Shown here piece by piece: positions 50,301 to 58,143 of a stretch of DNA of 64,000 nt; the stretch's first letter is position 1; each line of letters begins with the position of its first letter. The notes below the pieces were generated by a model, which made no database searches, had not been told where the DNA came from, and saw nothing but the letters and a program-made list of their open reading frames with translations. This stretch comes from Opitutia bacterium (GTDB lineage Bacteria; Verrucomicrobiota; Verrucomicrobiia; Opitutales; Opitutaceae), in contig CANJLB010000001.1 of the NCBI GenBank assembly GCA_947475065.1, forward strand, positions 1-64,000. Reading direction: 5' to 3'. The translations under genes and the position numbers were made by a program.

Positions 50301-50504
50301 GCCGTCAATCTGCGGCAGGCCGAGATCGGTGACGACGAGCGCCGGCGCTTCCGCCGCCATCGTGGCGAGCGCCGGCCGGACCGCGCCGTGGGCGGAAACT
50401 CGCAGCCCATGTTGCACCAGCAACGCGCACAAATGATCCCGCTGGCTTTCGTCGTCGTTGACCACAACGACCAAGGGCGGAAGGGCTGTGGCGGTGGATG
50501 GCAT
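47382..50504 (-). CDS. Multi-domain hybrid histidine kinase
   Basis: The 1040-residue product has receiver domain 1 (about 10-130; ALVVTDLGLPQIDG, D60), a second receiver-like domain (about 140-255; ATVVDLDQPGME), and about three PAS domains between 275 and 640 (for example FIWMAGADQRCHYFNQSWLA and ILLVADDGRYVDANPAACQL). A HisKA box follows with the phospho-histidine in GRLASGVAHDLNNILAPI, then an ATPase domain (DPFFTTKPFGQGSGLGLS), and a C-terminal receiver (MVLVVDDETAVRD; VDLVLTDLAMPGVS). No membrane helix is evident, so it is probably cytoplasmic. It is divergent from the porin-pstS genes, suggesting, not proving, a role in phosphate control. ATG 50504 is preferred. Confidence 0.9.
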   Translation of the reverse strand: MPSTATALPPLVVVVNDDESQRDHLCALLVQHGLRVSAHGAVRPALATMAAEAPALVVTDLGLPQIDGVRFCRMLRSPAYKNFNETPVLVASATYAGADTENLVVDLGANAFVRLPAEPAAFLRQVDRLLMHAEPATQPEVLLIIKADEEQTAVEAAFAAHGFRVRCTSSRADAEAGLAEAEATVVDLDQPGMELAWLAAQAARWPEMAFFTITAQPDPTLAVRAMQAGASAHLRRPYAPDYLCSLCEMARREKSLLRVQDLLERRTRELRRSEQELQAVVETTGQAFLLLQTDARLELFNQAAARMAQEVFGRELRVGQTLVEVLGLEFALATLRNIKAAFAGQTVQHEVALHDCRGGLRFFAVTYTPVRERDGTVKRVCFNAQDVTERRLAEDALRESEARFRGLADYAPVFIWMAGADQRCHYFNQSWLAFTGRSLEEERGDGWLAGVHPDDRVARERARAEAAARRKPFTCEFRLRHRSGQHRWVTDTGVPRFSPGGEFFGYIGAAIDINDRIEAESALIVNKRRLQALFDHSNDAILLVADDGRYVDANPAACQLLGYTHDELVALNVQQVFAASDPAWAQGAWSEFLARGRTTGETPLRRKDGSVVVVDYSAIAGILPGLHLTIWRDISERRTLQAQLLRQQRLESVGRLASGVAHDLNNILAPILMVPAMLRPYLNDTSGLMLLATVENSARRGSVIVRQLLSFARGMPGEKHRMDLGKIVRDTLTIIHETFPKNIRVDWQAPAGECPVLGDSTQLSQVIINLALNGSDAMEKGGRLALALELADVAPEDAAQTPGARAGRHAVFTVADHGHGITADHLDKIFDPFFTTKPFGQGSGLGLSTVLGIVRGHEGFVRVTSRIGAGTVVKVFLPVFAELSASPPPAAPARLPAGLGRMVLVVDDETAVRDIVRMVLVREGYRVMCAAGVDAALSQLQAVGGQVDLVLTDLAMPGVSGAQLIAQLARQHPRLPVLMMTGAEVGVKLPAEMDENEPEQFFNLSPEVRQLAKGILSKPFTAEKLLSAVRLALVAPSAAV

Positions 50505-50647
50505 TGGGACAACCACAAGGGCTGGGCGCACGAGTTGAAGAGCAGTTTGCGGAGCTTGGCAAGAACTGCGGCGCACGGTGAATCCATTTATCACCGATCC
50601 GCCGTGGCGGGACCTGTCGGCCACCTTTATGACTGCCAAAACCGGCT

Positions 50648-50703
50648 TTGTCGCCGTTTCGTCACAAACCCGCCTCAATTCCGTAACAAACTCCGGCCAT
50701 AGT
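50648..50703 (+). promoter_or_regulatory. Pho-box-like array with 11-bp period upstream of the porin and pstS
   Basis: Seven-base units start at 50648 (ttgtcgc), 50659 (tcgtcac), 50670 (ccgcctc) and 50681 (ccgtaac), each 11 bases apart. That is the 7+4 spacing of PhoB-type boxes; the second and fourth units are the clearest, both followed by aaac. Ten bases after the last unit is catagt (50698-50703), a possible -10 element, which is the usual distance. This would drive the porin-pstS unit. The other part of the 50505-50782 gap shows no gene. Confidence 0.55.
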
Positions 50704-50782
50704 GGCGACCGTCCGGCGCGTGAGCGCAGGACTTCAGTCGCAACTGAACTTCTTCCCAACACCCGAATCCTACGACCTGACC

Positions 50783-52150
50783 ATGAAAAATTGTCTCCTC
50801 TCCCTCAATCGGCTGGCGCTGCTCGGCGCGCTCCTTCTCGGTATTGCCGCTCCGGCTTCCCGCGCCCAGGACGCCGGCCCGCTGCTCGACCTGCTCGTCA
50901 AAAAGGGCACCATCACTGATCAGGAGGCCGAAGATCTCCGCACCGCGCTCACCAAGGACTTTGCCGCCACCCCGGCGGGCAAGCTTAACCTGAGCTCCCC
51001 CCTCACCGAGCTGCGTTTCACGGGCGATGTCCGCATCCGTTATGAAGACCGTGTGGGCCAGCTCCCCCCCATCGCGGCCATTCCCAATGACCGTTCCGAG
51101 CGCGAGCGGTTTCGCTACCGCCTGCGCTTCGGCGTGCTGGGAAAGTTGCTCAATGACTGGTCGTTTGGCCTTCGCCTGGAGACGGGTGCCGGCAGCCGGT
51201 CCAGCAACGTCACCATGGGCGACGACGGGGGTCCCTTCAACAAGACGGGCGACGTGCTCAATGTCGGCCAGATCTACGCCACCTGGACGCCCTCACCGAT
51301 GTTTTCCGTCACCGCTGGCCGCATGCCCAATCCCTTTGTGACCACCCCGATGGTCTGGGACGCTGACATCAATCCCGAGGGCTTCGCAGAACAGCTCAAA
51401 TACCGTGATGGCAAAAACGAGTTCTCGGCCACCTTTGCCCAGTTTATGTATAGCACGGGCGGCACGCAGAATGCTTTTGGGGTCGCCCCGAAGAGCAACG
51501 ATATCTTCATGCTCGGCTGGCAGTTTGGCTACAAGCGCTACGTGGACAGCACGACGACGTTCTTCCAGATCACGCCCGTCATCTACAGCTACGCCAACCT
51601 TGACCGGTTCAACAATCCCGCCGCCTTCAACGGCGTCTTTTCCGCCGGCAAACAGACTGCGATCAACGACCTCCTCGTGCTCGATATCCCTGTGGAATAC
51701 GACTGGCTGATCGGCGGCGTGCCCGTGCGGGTCTTCGGCGACTATGCCGTCAATCTCGACGGTGACGAGAGCGCCCGCAAGTTTGCCGGTGCTGTGACCA
51801 GCGGAGAAAACACCGCCTACACCCTCGGGGCGCAATACGGCAAGGCCGCCAACCGCGGCGAGTGGGATGTCCGCGCCTTCTGGCAGTCCGTCGGCGCGTT
51901 CGCCCTCGATCCCAATCTCGTGGACTCGGACATTTTTGACAGCCGCGTCAACATGCAGGGGCTCATCTTCAACTTCAACTATGCCTTGGGCGCGGCCACC
52001 CAGCTTACCCTCACCTACGGTGAAGGCCGGCGCAAAAACGAGTCCCTCATCGCCGCCGGCGCGGGCGACATCGCCACCGTCAATACCACACTCGCCAACA
52101 CCTTGCACCGCTTCCGGGTCCTGCAGATCGACCTGAACATCAAGTTCTGA
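50783..52150 (+). CDS. Putative phosphate-linked porin
   Basis: The 455-residue protein has a signal peptide (about 1-28, LLGALLLGIAAPASRAQDAG), a short coiled region (LLDLLVKKGTITDQEAEDLR), and a beta-barrel from about 75 with alternating strands such as RFTGDVRIRYEDRVGQLPP and WSFGLRLETGAG. It ends with the aromatic LNIKF expected for a barrel. It belongs to a putative porin family of uncertain specificity. Its position directly before pstS, 38 bases away, suggests phosphate uptake across the outer membrane. ATG 50783 is chosen at the signal peptide; the frame is open upstream. Confidence 0.85.
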   Translation: MKNCLLSLNRLALLGALLLGIAAPASRAQDAGPLLDLLVKKGTITDQEAEDLRTALTKDFAATPAGKLNLSSPLTELRFTGDVRIRYEDRVGQLPPIAAIPNDRSERERFRYRLRFGVLGKLLNDWSFGLRLETGAGSRSSNVTMGDDGGPFNKTGDVLNVGQIYATWTPSPMFSVTAGRMPNPFVTTPMVWDADINPEGFAEQLKYRDGKNEFSATFAQFMYSTGGTQNAFGVAPKSNDIFMLGWQFGYKRYVDSTTTFFQITPVIYSYANLDRFNNPAAFNGVFSAGKQTAINDLLVLDIPVEYDWLIGGVPVRVFGDYAVNLDGDESARKFAGAVTSGENTAYTLGAQYGKAANRGEWDVRAFWQSVGAFALDPNLVDSDIFDSRVNMQGLIFNFNYALGAATQLTLTYGEGRRKNESLIAAGAGDIATVNTTLANTLHRFRVLQIDLNIKF

Positions 52151-52188
52151 ACCTCCCTCGTCCTCGCAATCATCAAACGACTTCTCCC

Positions 52189-53007
52189 ATGAAAACTCCT
52201 CTCGTTCTCCTCCTCGCCCTGGCCGCCGCCACGGTCGCTTCGGCCCAAAAGCTTGTCATCAAGGGCTCCGACACCCTCGGCGCCAAGCTCGTGCCCCAGC
52301 TCGCCGAGGCCTATAAGACCGCCCACCCCGGCGTCTCCTTCGAGATCGCCGCCGAGGGCTCGACCACCGGCATCGTCGCCATCACCGACGGCACCGCCCA
52401 GATCGGCATGAGCTCGCGCCGCGCCACCGCCGTCGAGCAGTCCGCCGCCACGGCCAAGGGTGTCAACATGATGAACACCATTGTCGCCTATGACGGCATC
52501 GGCATCGTCGTGAACGGCAAGTCCCCGGTCACGGGCCTCACCAAGCGGCAGGTCGAGCAGATCTTCGCCGGCGACATCACCGATTGGTCCGCCGTCGGCG
52601 GACCCGCCGGCAAGATCTCGATCTACACCCGCAACACCTCCTCGGGCACGTTCAAGGACTTCAAGGATCTCGCCATGAACAAACGCGACTATGCCAGCTC
52701 CGCCCAGCTCATGGCCGGCAACGAGCAAATCGTCGCCGAGGTCGCCAAGAACCCCAATGGCATCGGCTACGTCGGCATGGCCTATCTCACCGAGCCGGGC
52801 GTGAAGGTTGTCGCCATTGACGGCCTCCTGCCTACCAAGGAGACCGTGCTCGCCAAGACCTACCTCTACTCACGCCCCACGTTCTACTACACGAACGGCG
52901 TGCCCACGGGCGAGGCGGCCAAGTTCATGGACTTCACGCTCAGCGCCGCCGGACAGGCCATCGTCGAGAAAGTGGGCTTTGTCGCCATTCCCCCGGCCAA
53001 AAAGTGA
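52189..53007 (+). CDS. pstS: Phosphate ABC transporter substrate-binding protein
   Basis: PstS captures phosphate in the periplasm. The 272-residue product has a signal peptide (MKTPLVLLLALAAATVASAQ) and the PBP pattern: LVIKGSDTLGAKLVPQLAEA near 22-41, VSFEIAAEGSTTGIVAITDG near 50-69, IGMSSRRATAVEQ near 74-86, NTSSGTFKDFKD near 149-160 and GIGYVGMAYL near 189-198. It is followed by a strong hairpin terminator before pstC, so the binding protein can be made in excess over the membrane parts. Confidence 0.95.
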   Translation: MKTPLVLLLALAAATVASAQKLVIKGSDTLGAKLVPQLAEAYKTAHPGVSFEIAAEGSTTGIVAITDGTAQIGMSSRRATAVEQSAATAKGVNMMNTIVAYDGIGIVVNGKSPVTGLTKRQVEQIFAGDITDWSAVGGPAGKISIYTRNTSSGTFKDFKDLAMNKRDYASSAQLMAGNEQIVAEVAKNPNGIGYVGMAYLTEPGVKVVAIDGLLPTKETVLAKTYLYSRPTFYYTNGVPTGEAAKFMDFTLSAAGQAIVEKVGFVAIPPAKK

Positions 53008-53039
53008 GCCAGACTGTTTCGTAACTGAAACGTAACCCA

Positions 53040-53072
53040 GCCCGTTTGACCTTGGTCAGCGGGCTTTTGTTT
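53040..53072 (+). terminator. Intrinsic terminator or attenuator between pstS and pstC
   Basis: gcccg (53040-53044) pairs with cgggc (53060-53064) and the inner tgacc/ggtca (47-51 with 54-58) extends the stem. It is followed by ttttgttt at 53065-53072. Just upstream, tcgtaac (53019-53025) and acgtaac (53030-53036) repeat at 11 bases, echoing the array before the porin, but without a good -10 behind them. Confidence 0.75.
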
Positions 53073-53130
53073 GATCTGCGCAATCCACCCGCGCCCCGCC
53101 ACGTCCCGCCTAACCGGGCCCAACATCATC

Positions 53131-54768
53131 ATGGCTTCCACCCGCATTCCGCCGTCCCCCGAGACCCAAGCGGATGCCACGCCCGCCGCCACATCGGCGG
53201 GCTTCCTCGCCAACAAAGCCCGCTTCCGCTTTTTCGGGCTCACGCTCGATGGCTGCATCAAGGCCTTCTTCGGCGGCAATGCGGTCGTCGCGGTGCTCGT
53301 GCTCACCCTCATCACGATTTTCCTGTTCAAGGAGGGAGGAGGTTTCTTCGCCCAAAACCGTGCCAACCTCCAGATCTACCGCCAGGCCGGCCTCGAGTAT
53401 GTTGATTTCATCCGTGCGCAGACGACCGGCCACACCGCGCTCACCCACGAGCTTTCCGACTTGCGCCTGCGCCAGTTCCACCGGCTGACGGAGGCGGGAA
53501 AATCCCTGGCCGAGGCGAATGCGGCGCTGGCCGGCTTCGACGAGTTCGCCAACCAGTTCGGCGACGCCATCATTCCCCTGCGCGGCCTCCTCTCCGATCT
53601 CACCGAAACGGCCACCGCGCTCAAGAGCAAGTTTGCCACCACCGAGAATCTGAAAATTGCGCGGCAGCAGCTCCTCGCCGCCGGCAAGACCGCCGAGGCA
53701 GACAAGATCGTCATCTCCGAAGTCAACTTTGATGCCGAGCTGAAACCGCTGCTCGGCACCCTCCCGGCTTACCAGGCTGCCAGTGCCGAGACCGCCGCCA
53801 AAATCACCGCCGCGCTTACCGTCAAGCCGGCTCTGCCCACGCCGGAACTGCAAGCCCGTCTCGAGCAGTTCAAAATGCTCGCCGCCGCCTACGTCGCCGA
53901 CTTTCCCGCCGTGGAAAAAAATCTCCGGGCCTGGGACTACCGTCAGCCCGTGCCGTTTTTCCGCTCCATCACGTCCTTCATCTTCGGCCGCGACTGGATC
54001 GCGCAGAGCTCCTGGCAGGAGTGGTATGGCATCCTCCCGCTTTTCGTCGGCTCCCTCATGGTGTCGTTCGTCGCGCTGCTCTTCGCGGTGCCGCTCGGCA
54101 TCGGTGCGGCCATCTACATCAATCAGCTCGCCTCGCCCGCTGAGCAAAGAATCGTCAAGCCTTGTATCGAGTTCATCTCGGCCATCCCCTCTGTCGTCCT
54201 CGGTTTCTTCGGTGTGATTTTTCTCGGCGAGAACCTGCGTTTGCTGTCGCAGCAATCATGGCTCGCCTGGGTGCCCGGCTTCCCGTTCAGCGAGCGGCTT
54301 AATATCCTGACCGCTGGCTGCCTGCTCGCGCTCATCGCGGTGCCGACCATCTTTACGCTTGCCGAGGACTCGCTGAACAATGTTCCCCGCGCCTTTAAGG
54401 AAGCCTCGTTTGCGCTGGGCGCATCGCGCCTTCAGACCATCATCAAGGTCATCGTGCCGGCTTCGCTCTCCGGCATCATCTCCGCCGTGTTGCTCGGCCT
54501 TGGCCGGGTGATCGGCGAGACCATGGTCGTCCTGCTCTGCGCCGGCAACCGCATCGCCATCCCGGATTTTACCGCCGGTCTCGCCGTCATCACGCAGCCG
54601 GTTCACACCATGACCGGACTGATCGCCCAGGAGATGGGCGAGGTGCCGGTGGGCAGTATCGGCCGCCATGCCCTCTTCATGATCGGTCTGGTGCTGTTCT
54701 TCCTTTCCCTGCTCATCAACTGGCTCGCCCAGAAAATCGTGCGCCGTTACCGCATCGCTATCGACTGA
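53131..54768 (+). CDS. pstC: Phosphate ABC transporter permease PstC with large periplasmic insertion
   Basis: The 545-residue protein is far longer than ordinary PstC (about 310). After the first helix (about 50-67, [16 protein letters not shown]) comes an insertion of about 200 residues (70-270) that is hydrophilic and probably helical, for example [20 protein letters not shown]. From about 275 the normal permease resumes: [60 protein letters not shown] and [12 protein letters not shown]. The insertion should lie in the periplasm where PstS docks. ATG 53131 is used. pstA follows after seven bases. Confidence 0.93.
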   Translation: MASTRIPPSPETQADATPAATSAGFLANKARFRFFGLTLDGCIKAFFGGNAVVAVLVLTLITIFLFKEGGGFFAQNRANLQIYRQAGLEYVDFIRAQTTGHTALTHELSDLRLRQFHRLTEAGKSLAEANAALAGFDEFANQFGDAIIPLRGLLSDLTETATALKSKFATTENLKIARQQLLAAGKTAEADKIVISEVNFDAELKPLLGTLPAYQAASAETAAKITAALTVKPALPTPELQARLEQFKMLAAAYVADFPAVEKNLRAWDYRQPVPFFRSITSFIFGRDWIAQSSWQEWYGILPLFVGSLMVSFVALLFAVPLGIGAAIYINQLASPAEQRIVKPCIEFISAIPSVVLGFFGVIFLGENLRLLSQQSWLAWVPGFPFSERLNILTAGCLLALIAVPTIFTLAEDSLNNVPRAFKEASFALGASRLQTIIKVIVPASLSGIISAVLLGLGRVIGETMVVLLCAGNRIAIPDFTAGLAVITQPVHTMTGLIAQEMGEVPVGSIGRHALFMIGLVLFFLSLLINWLAQKIVRRYRIAID

Positions 54769-54775
54769 TCCACCC

Positions 54776-55822
54776 ATGACCTCGCCCACCGCCACTCATT
54801 TCGCCCCCCGTCCCGGCCTCGGCCGCACGTGGGAGCGCGGCGCGCTCTGGCTCTTCCGGGTGGCCACCTATTTCATTGTCCTCTGCGGGGCGTTTGTGTT
54901 CGGCCAGATTTTCTGGCGCGGTGCCCCGACGGTCTTCACCGCGCACGCCCCCTTCGTCAATGTGGCCTTCTTCACCGAGGCGCCGGAGTCCCTGCATGTC
55001 TTCGCCTACCAAGGGGAGAAGATGGAGCTGGGCGACCGCGCGTTCAACGCTTTCAAGGCCGCGCATGCCGACGCGGGGGCAATCAAGGACGATAGCTATG
55101 TCTATTCCGCCGGCGGGATTTTCCCCTGCATCGTCGGCACCATGCTGCTCGTCGCCGGCTCCATGGGCATCGCGCTGTTCCTCGGGGTCTCCAGCGCGAT
55201 TTACCTGAACGAATACGCCCGGGACTCCGCCTTCGTGCGCTTCATTCGTCTCGCCATCCTCAATCTCGCCGGAGTGCCCTCGATTGTCTTCGGCCTGTTC
55301 GGCTTCGGCATGTTTGTGATTTTCTTCGGCTGGAACGTCTCGCTGCTCGCCGGCTGGTTCACCCTCGCGTTCATGGTGCTGCCAGTGGTCATCACCGCCA
55401 GCGAGGAGTCGCTCAAGGCCGTGCCCAAGGGCTTTCGCGAGGGTTCGCTCGCGCTCGGTGCCACCAAGTGGCAGACGATCCGTAAAAACGTCCTGCCCTA
55501 TGCGCTGCCCGGCATCCTCACCTCGTCCATCCTTGGCATCGCACGGGTCGCCGGCGAGACCGCGCCGATCATGTTCACCGCGGCTTATGTCGTCCGCGAC
55601 AAGCTGCCGTGGGAGGGGTTGGAAAAATGGACCGACTTCTTCTTCCAGGGCGTGATGGCCCTGCCCTACCACATCTACGTCGTCAGTTCCAAGATTCCGC
55701 AGAACGAATACACTGCGCGCGTGCAATACGGCACGGCGTTTGTCTTCCTGCTCATCGTCGCGCTCATCGCCTCCACCTCCATTGTCCTGCGCAGCCGCCT
55801 CCGCAACCGTTACAAGTGGTGA
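54776..55822 (+). CDS. pstA: Phosphate ABC transporter permease PstA
   Basis: The 348-residue permease has a first helix at about 26-47, then a periplasmic segment of about 60 residues ([20 protein letters not shown]), longer than usual. The five-helix core follows: [40 protein letters not shown], the coupling loop [20 protein letters not shown], and [20 protein letters not shown]. It pairs with PstC to form the phosphate channel. It ends 164 bases before pstB; the gap holds pyrimidine-rich repeat words rather than a gene. Confidence 0.94.
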   Translation: MTSPTATHFAPRPGLGRTWERGALWLFRVATYFIVLCGAFVFGQIFWRGAPTVFTAHAPFVNVAFFTEAPESLHVFAYQGEKMELGDRAFNAFKAAHADAGAIKDDSYVYSAGGIFPCIVGTMLLVAGSMGIALFLGVSSAIYLNEYARDSAFVRFIRLAILNLAGVPSIVFGLFGFGMFVIFFGWNVSLLAGWFTLAFMVLPVVITASEESLKAVPKGFREGSLALGATKWQTIRKNVLPYALPGILTSSILGIARVAGETAPIMFTAAYVVRDKLPWEGLEKWTDFFFQGVMALPYHIYVVSSKIPQNEYTARVQYGTAFVFLLIVALIASTSIVLRSRLRNRYKW

Positions 55823-55867
55823 GCCCTCCGCCCCCGCCCTGATACCGAGGCCAAAGGCCGACATTCA

Positions 55868-55970
55868 CCAATTACCAATAAGCGACAACCAATGAGCAAT
55901 CCGCCCCCCCTCTCCGTGCCCTCCGTGTCTCTGTGGTTCAATTCCCTCCTGACTCCTGCATCCTGACTCC
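55868..55970. repeat. Pyrimidine-rich repeat words between pstA and pstB
   Basis: Three different word sets lie in series: ccaattaccaataagcgaca (from 55868), the CCGTG/CTCTGTGG set (about 55909-55938, matching the right arms at coaC-coaB and sufB-sufD), and cctgactcctgcatcctgac (from 55947). No matching left arms were found here. The last ends 17 bases before the pstB start. Confidence 0.6.
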
Positions 55971-55986
55971 TTTTCCCGTCTCCGCC

Positions 55987-56862
55987 ATGTCCGCCGCCAC
56001 TCTTTCGCCCATGGAACGCCTTCCCGCTCCGCCACCGTCCTCCCCCTCGCTAGCCGTCGCGCCGGTCGCTGCTATGTCCGCGCCCGCCGCCGACCTCCCG
56101 CCCTCCCGCCCGATCATTGACATTGATCACGTTGATTTCTTCTACGGCCAGTCCCAGGCCCTCCATGACGTCAGCCTCCGGCTCGACGAGAAAAAGGTCA
56201 CCGCCTTCATCGGCCCCTCCGGCTGCGGCAAGTCCACCCTCCTCCGCTGCCTTAACCGGATGAACGACCTCATTGACGGCGCGCGTGTCGCCAAGGGCTC
56301 CATCCGGATCCGCGGCATCGACATCCATGCCCCCGCCGTGGACGTCATTGAGCTCCGCAAGCGCGTCGGCATGGTTTTCCAGAAGTCCAATCCGTTTCCC
56401 AAATCCATTTACGAGAACATCACCTACGGCCTCCGCCTCCAGGGGGTGAAGGACAAGGGCCGTCTCGATGCCGTCGTGGAAAAATCCCTGCGCGGCGCTG
56501 CCCTGTGGGACGAGGTCAAGGATCGCCTCCACGCCTCCGGACTCGGCCTCTCCGGCGGCCAGCAGCAGCGCCTGTGCATTGCCCGGGCCATCGCCGTCGA
56601 GCCAGACATCATCCTCATGGACGAGCCGTGCTCCGCGCTCGACCCCATCTCGACCTCCAAGGTCGAGGAGCTGATCCATGAGCTGAAGAAGGAGTTCACG
56701 ATCGTCATCGTCACGCACAACATGCAGCAGGCCGCCCGCTGCTCCGACCAGACCGCGTTTTTTTATCTGGGCAGGCTCATCGAGTTCGCGGCGACCCGCA
56801 CCATCTTCATGAACCCCTCCAACCCCCAGACCGAGGCCTACGTCTCCGGCCGGTTCGGATAA
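55987..56862 (+). CDS. pstB: Phosphate ABC transporter ATP-binding protein
   Basis: PstB powers the Pst importer. The product, 291 residues from ATG 55987, has a proline/alanine-rich extension before the ABC domain. It then shows [20 protein letters not shown], Walker [21 protein letters not shown] near 87-106, the PstB-specific [20 protein letters not shown], signature [20 protein letters not shown], and Walker [21 protein letters not shown]. Starts at 56011 or 56074 are possible and would trim the extension. It is followed by phoU after 132 bases that contain a 13-bp inverted repeat. Confidence 0.95.
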   Translation: MSAATLSPMERLPAPPPSSPSLAVAPVAAMSAPAADLPPSRPIIDIDHVDFFYGQSQALHDVSLRLDEKKVTAFIGPSGCGKSTLLRCLNRMNDLIDGARVAKGSIRIRGIDIHAPAVDVIELRKRVGMVFQKSNPFPKSIYENITYGLRLQGVKDKGRLDAVVEKSLRGAALWDEVKDRLHASGLGLSGGQQQRLCIARAIAVEPDIILMDEPCSALDPISTSKVEELIHELKKEFTIVIVTHNMQQAARCSDQTAFFYLGRLIEFAATRTIFMNPSNPQTEAYVSGRFG

Positions 56863-56888
56863 TTTCGAACCGGCTTGTAGCGGGCATC

Positions 56889-56965
56889 GAGTAGCGAGTA
56901 GTTGCATCTCACCAATCGATCCATCCCCCCGCCACCTCACACCGCCGCCTTTCTACTCGCTACTC
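56889..56965. repeat. 13-bp perfect inverted repeat between pstB and phoU
   Basis: gagtagcgagtag (56889-56901) is the exact reverse complement of ctactcgctactc (56953-56965). Further CTACT/CGCTAC words extend the right arm to about 56985, ten bases before phoU. The words differ from the CACAGAG family, but the layout (left arm after the stop, right arm before the next start) is the same. Confidence 0.75.
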
Positions 56966-56994
56966 ACTACCCGCTGCTCGCTACTTTTCCACCT

Positions 56995-57675
56995 ATGAAA
57001 CGTTTCTTCGACACCGAACTCGAAACCTTCCGCTCCCACCTCGTCCTGATGGGCGAGACCTCCATCCGCCAGGTGCGCGACGCCATCAAGGCGCTCGTGA
57101 CCGCCGACATCGCCCTCGCCGACCGCGTGATCGCCGCCGACGATGAGGTGGATCAGCTCGAGATCAGCATTGATGACGAGGCCATCCGCTACATGAACCT
57201 CCGCTCGCCCGTCGCCACAGAGCTCCGCTTTGTCATCGTTGGCATGAAGGCGAGCCACGACCTTGAGCGCGTCGGCGACGAGGCGAGCAACATCGCCAAG
57301 CGGGCCGTCAAGCTCGCCGCCGAACCGCCCCTCAAGCCCTACGTGGACATCCCCCGCATGGCCGGCATCGCCCTCGAAATGCTCCAGGACGCGCTCGACT
57401 GTTTTCTCCACACCGACGCCGACAAAGCCATCGCCGTCATCAGGCGCGACTCCGAGGTGGATGCGATCAATCGCCAGCTCTACCGTGAGCTGAGCAGCTT
57501 CATGATCGAGCAGCCCGGCACCATCAGCCGTGCGCTGGAGCTGATGTTCATCTCCAAGTCTCTCGAGCGCATCGCCGACCACGCGACCAACATCGCCGAG
57601 GAAATGGTTTTCCTCGCCCAAGCCCGCGACATCCGGCACACCGACGAGCTGAAGAAAAGCCCGTTAGATGCGTGA
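56995..57675 (+). CDS. phoU: PhoU phosphate signalling/transport regulator
   Basis: PhoU links Pst transporter activity to the phosphate sensor kinase. The 226-residue product has two PhoU helical repeats: FDTELETFRSHLVLMGETSI with MKASHDLERVGDEASNIAKR (first), and DVINRQL-like VDAINRQLYRELSSFMIEQP with LERIADHATNIAEEMVFL (second), including the metal-binding E/D-rich DExxD-type motifs. ATG 56995 is used; the frame is open upstream into repeats. It is last in the pst unit. A GC hairpin (57710-57727) follows, with a weak T stretch. Confidence 0.95.
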   Translation: MKRFFDTELETFRSHLVLMGETSIRQVRDAIKALVTADIALADRVIAADDEVDQLEISIDDEAIRYMNLRSPVATELRFVIVGMKASHDLERVGDEASNIAKRAVKLAAEPPLKPYVDIPRMAGIALEMLQDALDCFLHTDADKAIAVIRRDSEVDAINRQLYRELSSFMIEQPGTISRALELMFISKSLERIADHATNIAEEMVFLAQARDIRHTDELKKSPLDA

Positions 57676-57873
57676 TAAAAATAACTTACGTGGGATCACC
57701 CCCGGGAACGCGGCCGCCCCCGGCCGCCTTGCCTAATCACTCGCTTTAAAGCATGTCCGGGTAGTGGCTTAATTTCAGATGCAGGCGGTTTGAGGGAAGG
57801 ATGGTCATGAAACACGAAAATGAGCTTGAGCCATCGTCGGCGAACTGCGCCAGATTGAAGGCAACCAAATCAG

Positions 57874-58044
57874 ATGAAAATTCACCGAAATGCCATGCTG
57901 CACGCTTTGGGTGCTCTGGTCGCTTTCGTCGTCGCCTTATTCCCCATAAAAGCGAGCCCTCAACCAGTCAGGATTGGTCCGGTCATTATTTTGGCAGTCC
58001 TCGTCGGGATTTTATGGTGGCCAACAAGACGCGATTTACCCTGA
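57874..58044 (+). CDS. Predicted 56-residue membrane micro-protein
   Basis: The ATG at 57874 opens a 56-codon frame ending TGA at 58044: MKIHRNAMLHALGALVAFVV, ALFPIKASPQ, then PVRIGPVIILAVLVGILWWP, TRRDLP. Two hydrophobic helices with a short loop and a basic end are clear and make chance unlikely, though no family is recognised. It lies alone between phoU and the Fur-family gene. A second frame over the same bases (57801-58058) has no hydrophobic pattern and is rejected. The 57676-57873 stretch otherwise holds only the hairpin near 57710. Confidence 0.5.
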   Translation: MKIHRNAMLHALGALVAFVVALFPIKASPQPVRIGPVIILAVLVGILWWPTRRDLP

Positions 58045-58082
58045 AAATTCAAATATAGATACTGCCAGATGTGCCCCCTCGT

Positions 58083-58125
58083 TTGGAATTGTTCTAAATT
58101 GGCTTGATTATTAGAATCATTCCAA
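58083..58125 (+). promoter_or_regulatory. Two Fur/PerR-like boxes overlapping the regulator's -35 and -10
   Basis: Box 1 (58083-58097) reads ttggaat-t-gttctaa; box 2 (58111-58125) reads ttagaat-c-attccaa, whose reverse complement is ttggaat-g-attctaa. Both fit a 7-1-7 palindrome like the PerR/Fur consensus, and their centres are 28 bases apart. A promoter lies on them: ttgttc (58089-58094) as -35, 17 bases, tagaat (58112-58117) as -10. The start codon is at 58144. This predicts that the Fur-family protein represses its own promoter, and with it probably the downstream suf genes. Confidence 0.75.
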
Positions 58126-58143
58126 TTGGCTGATCGCTCGCAC

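Noticed and set aside
57801-58058. 85-codon frame overlapping the two-helix micro-ORF
   Set aside because: Its translation is polar and irregular with no hydrophobic pattern, whereas the frame from 57874 encodes two clear helices.
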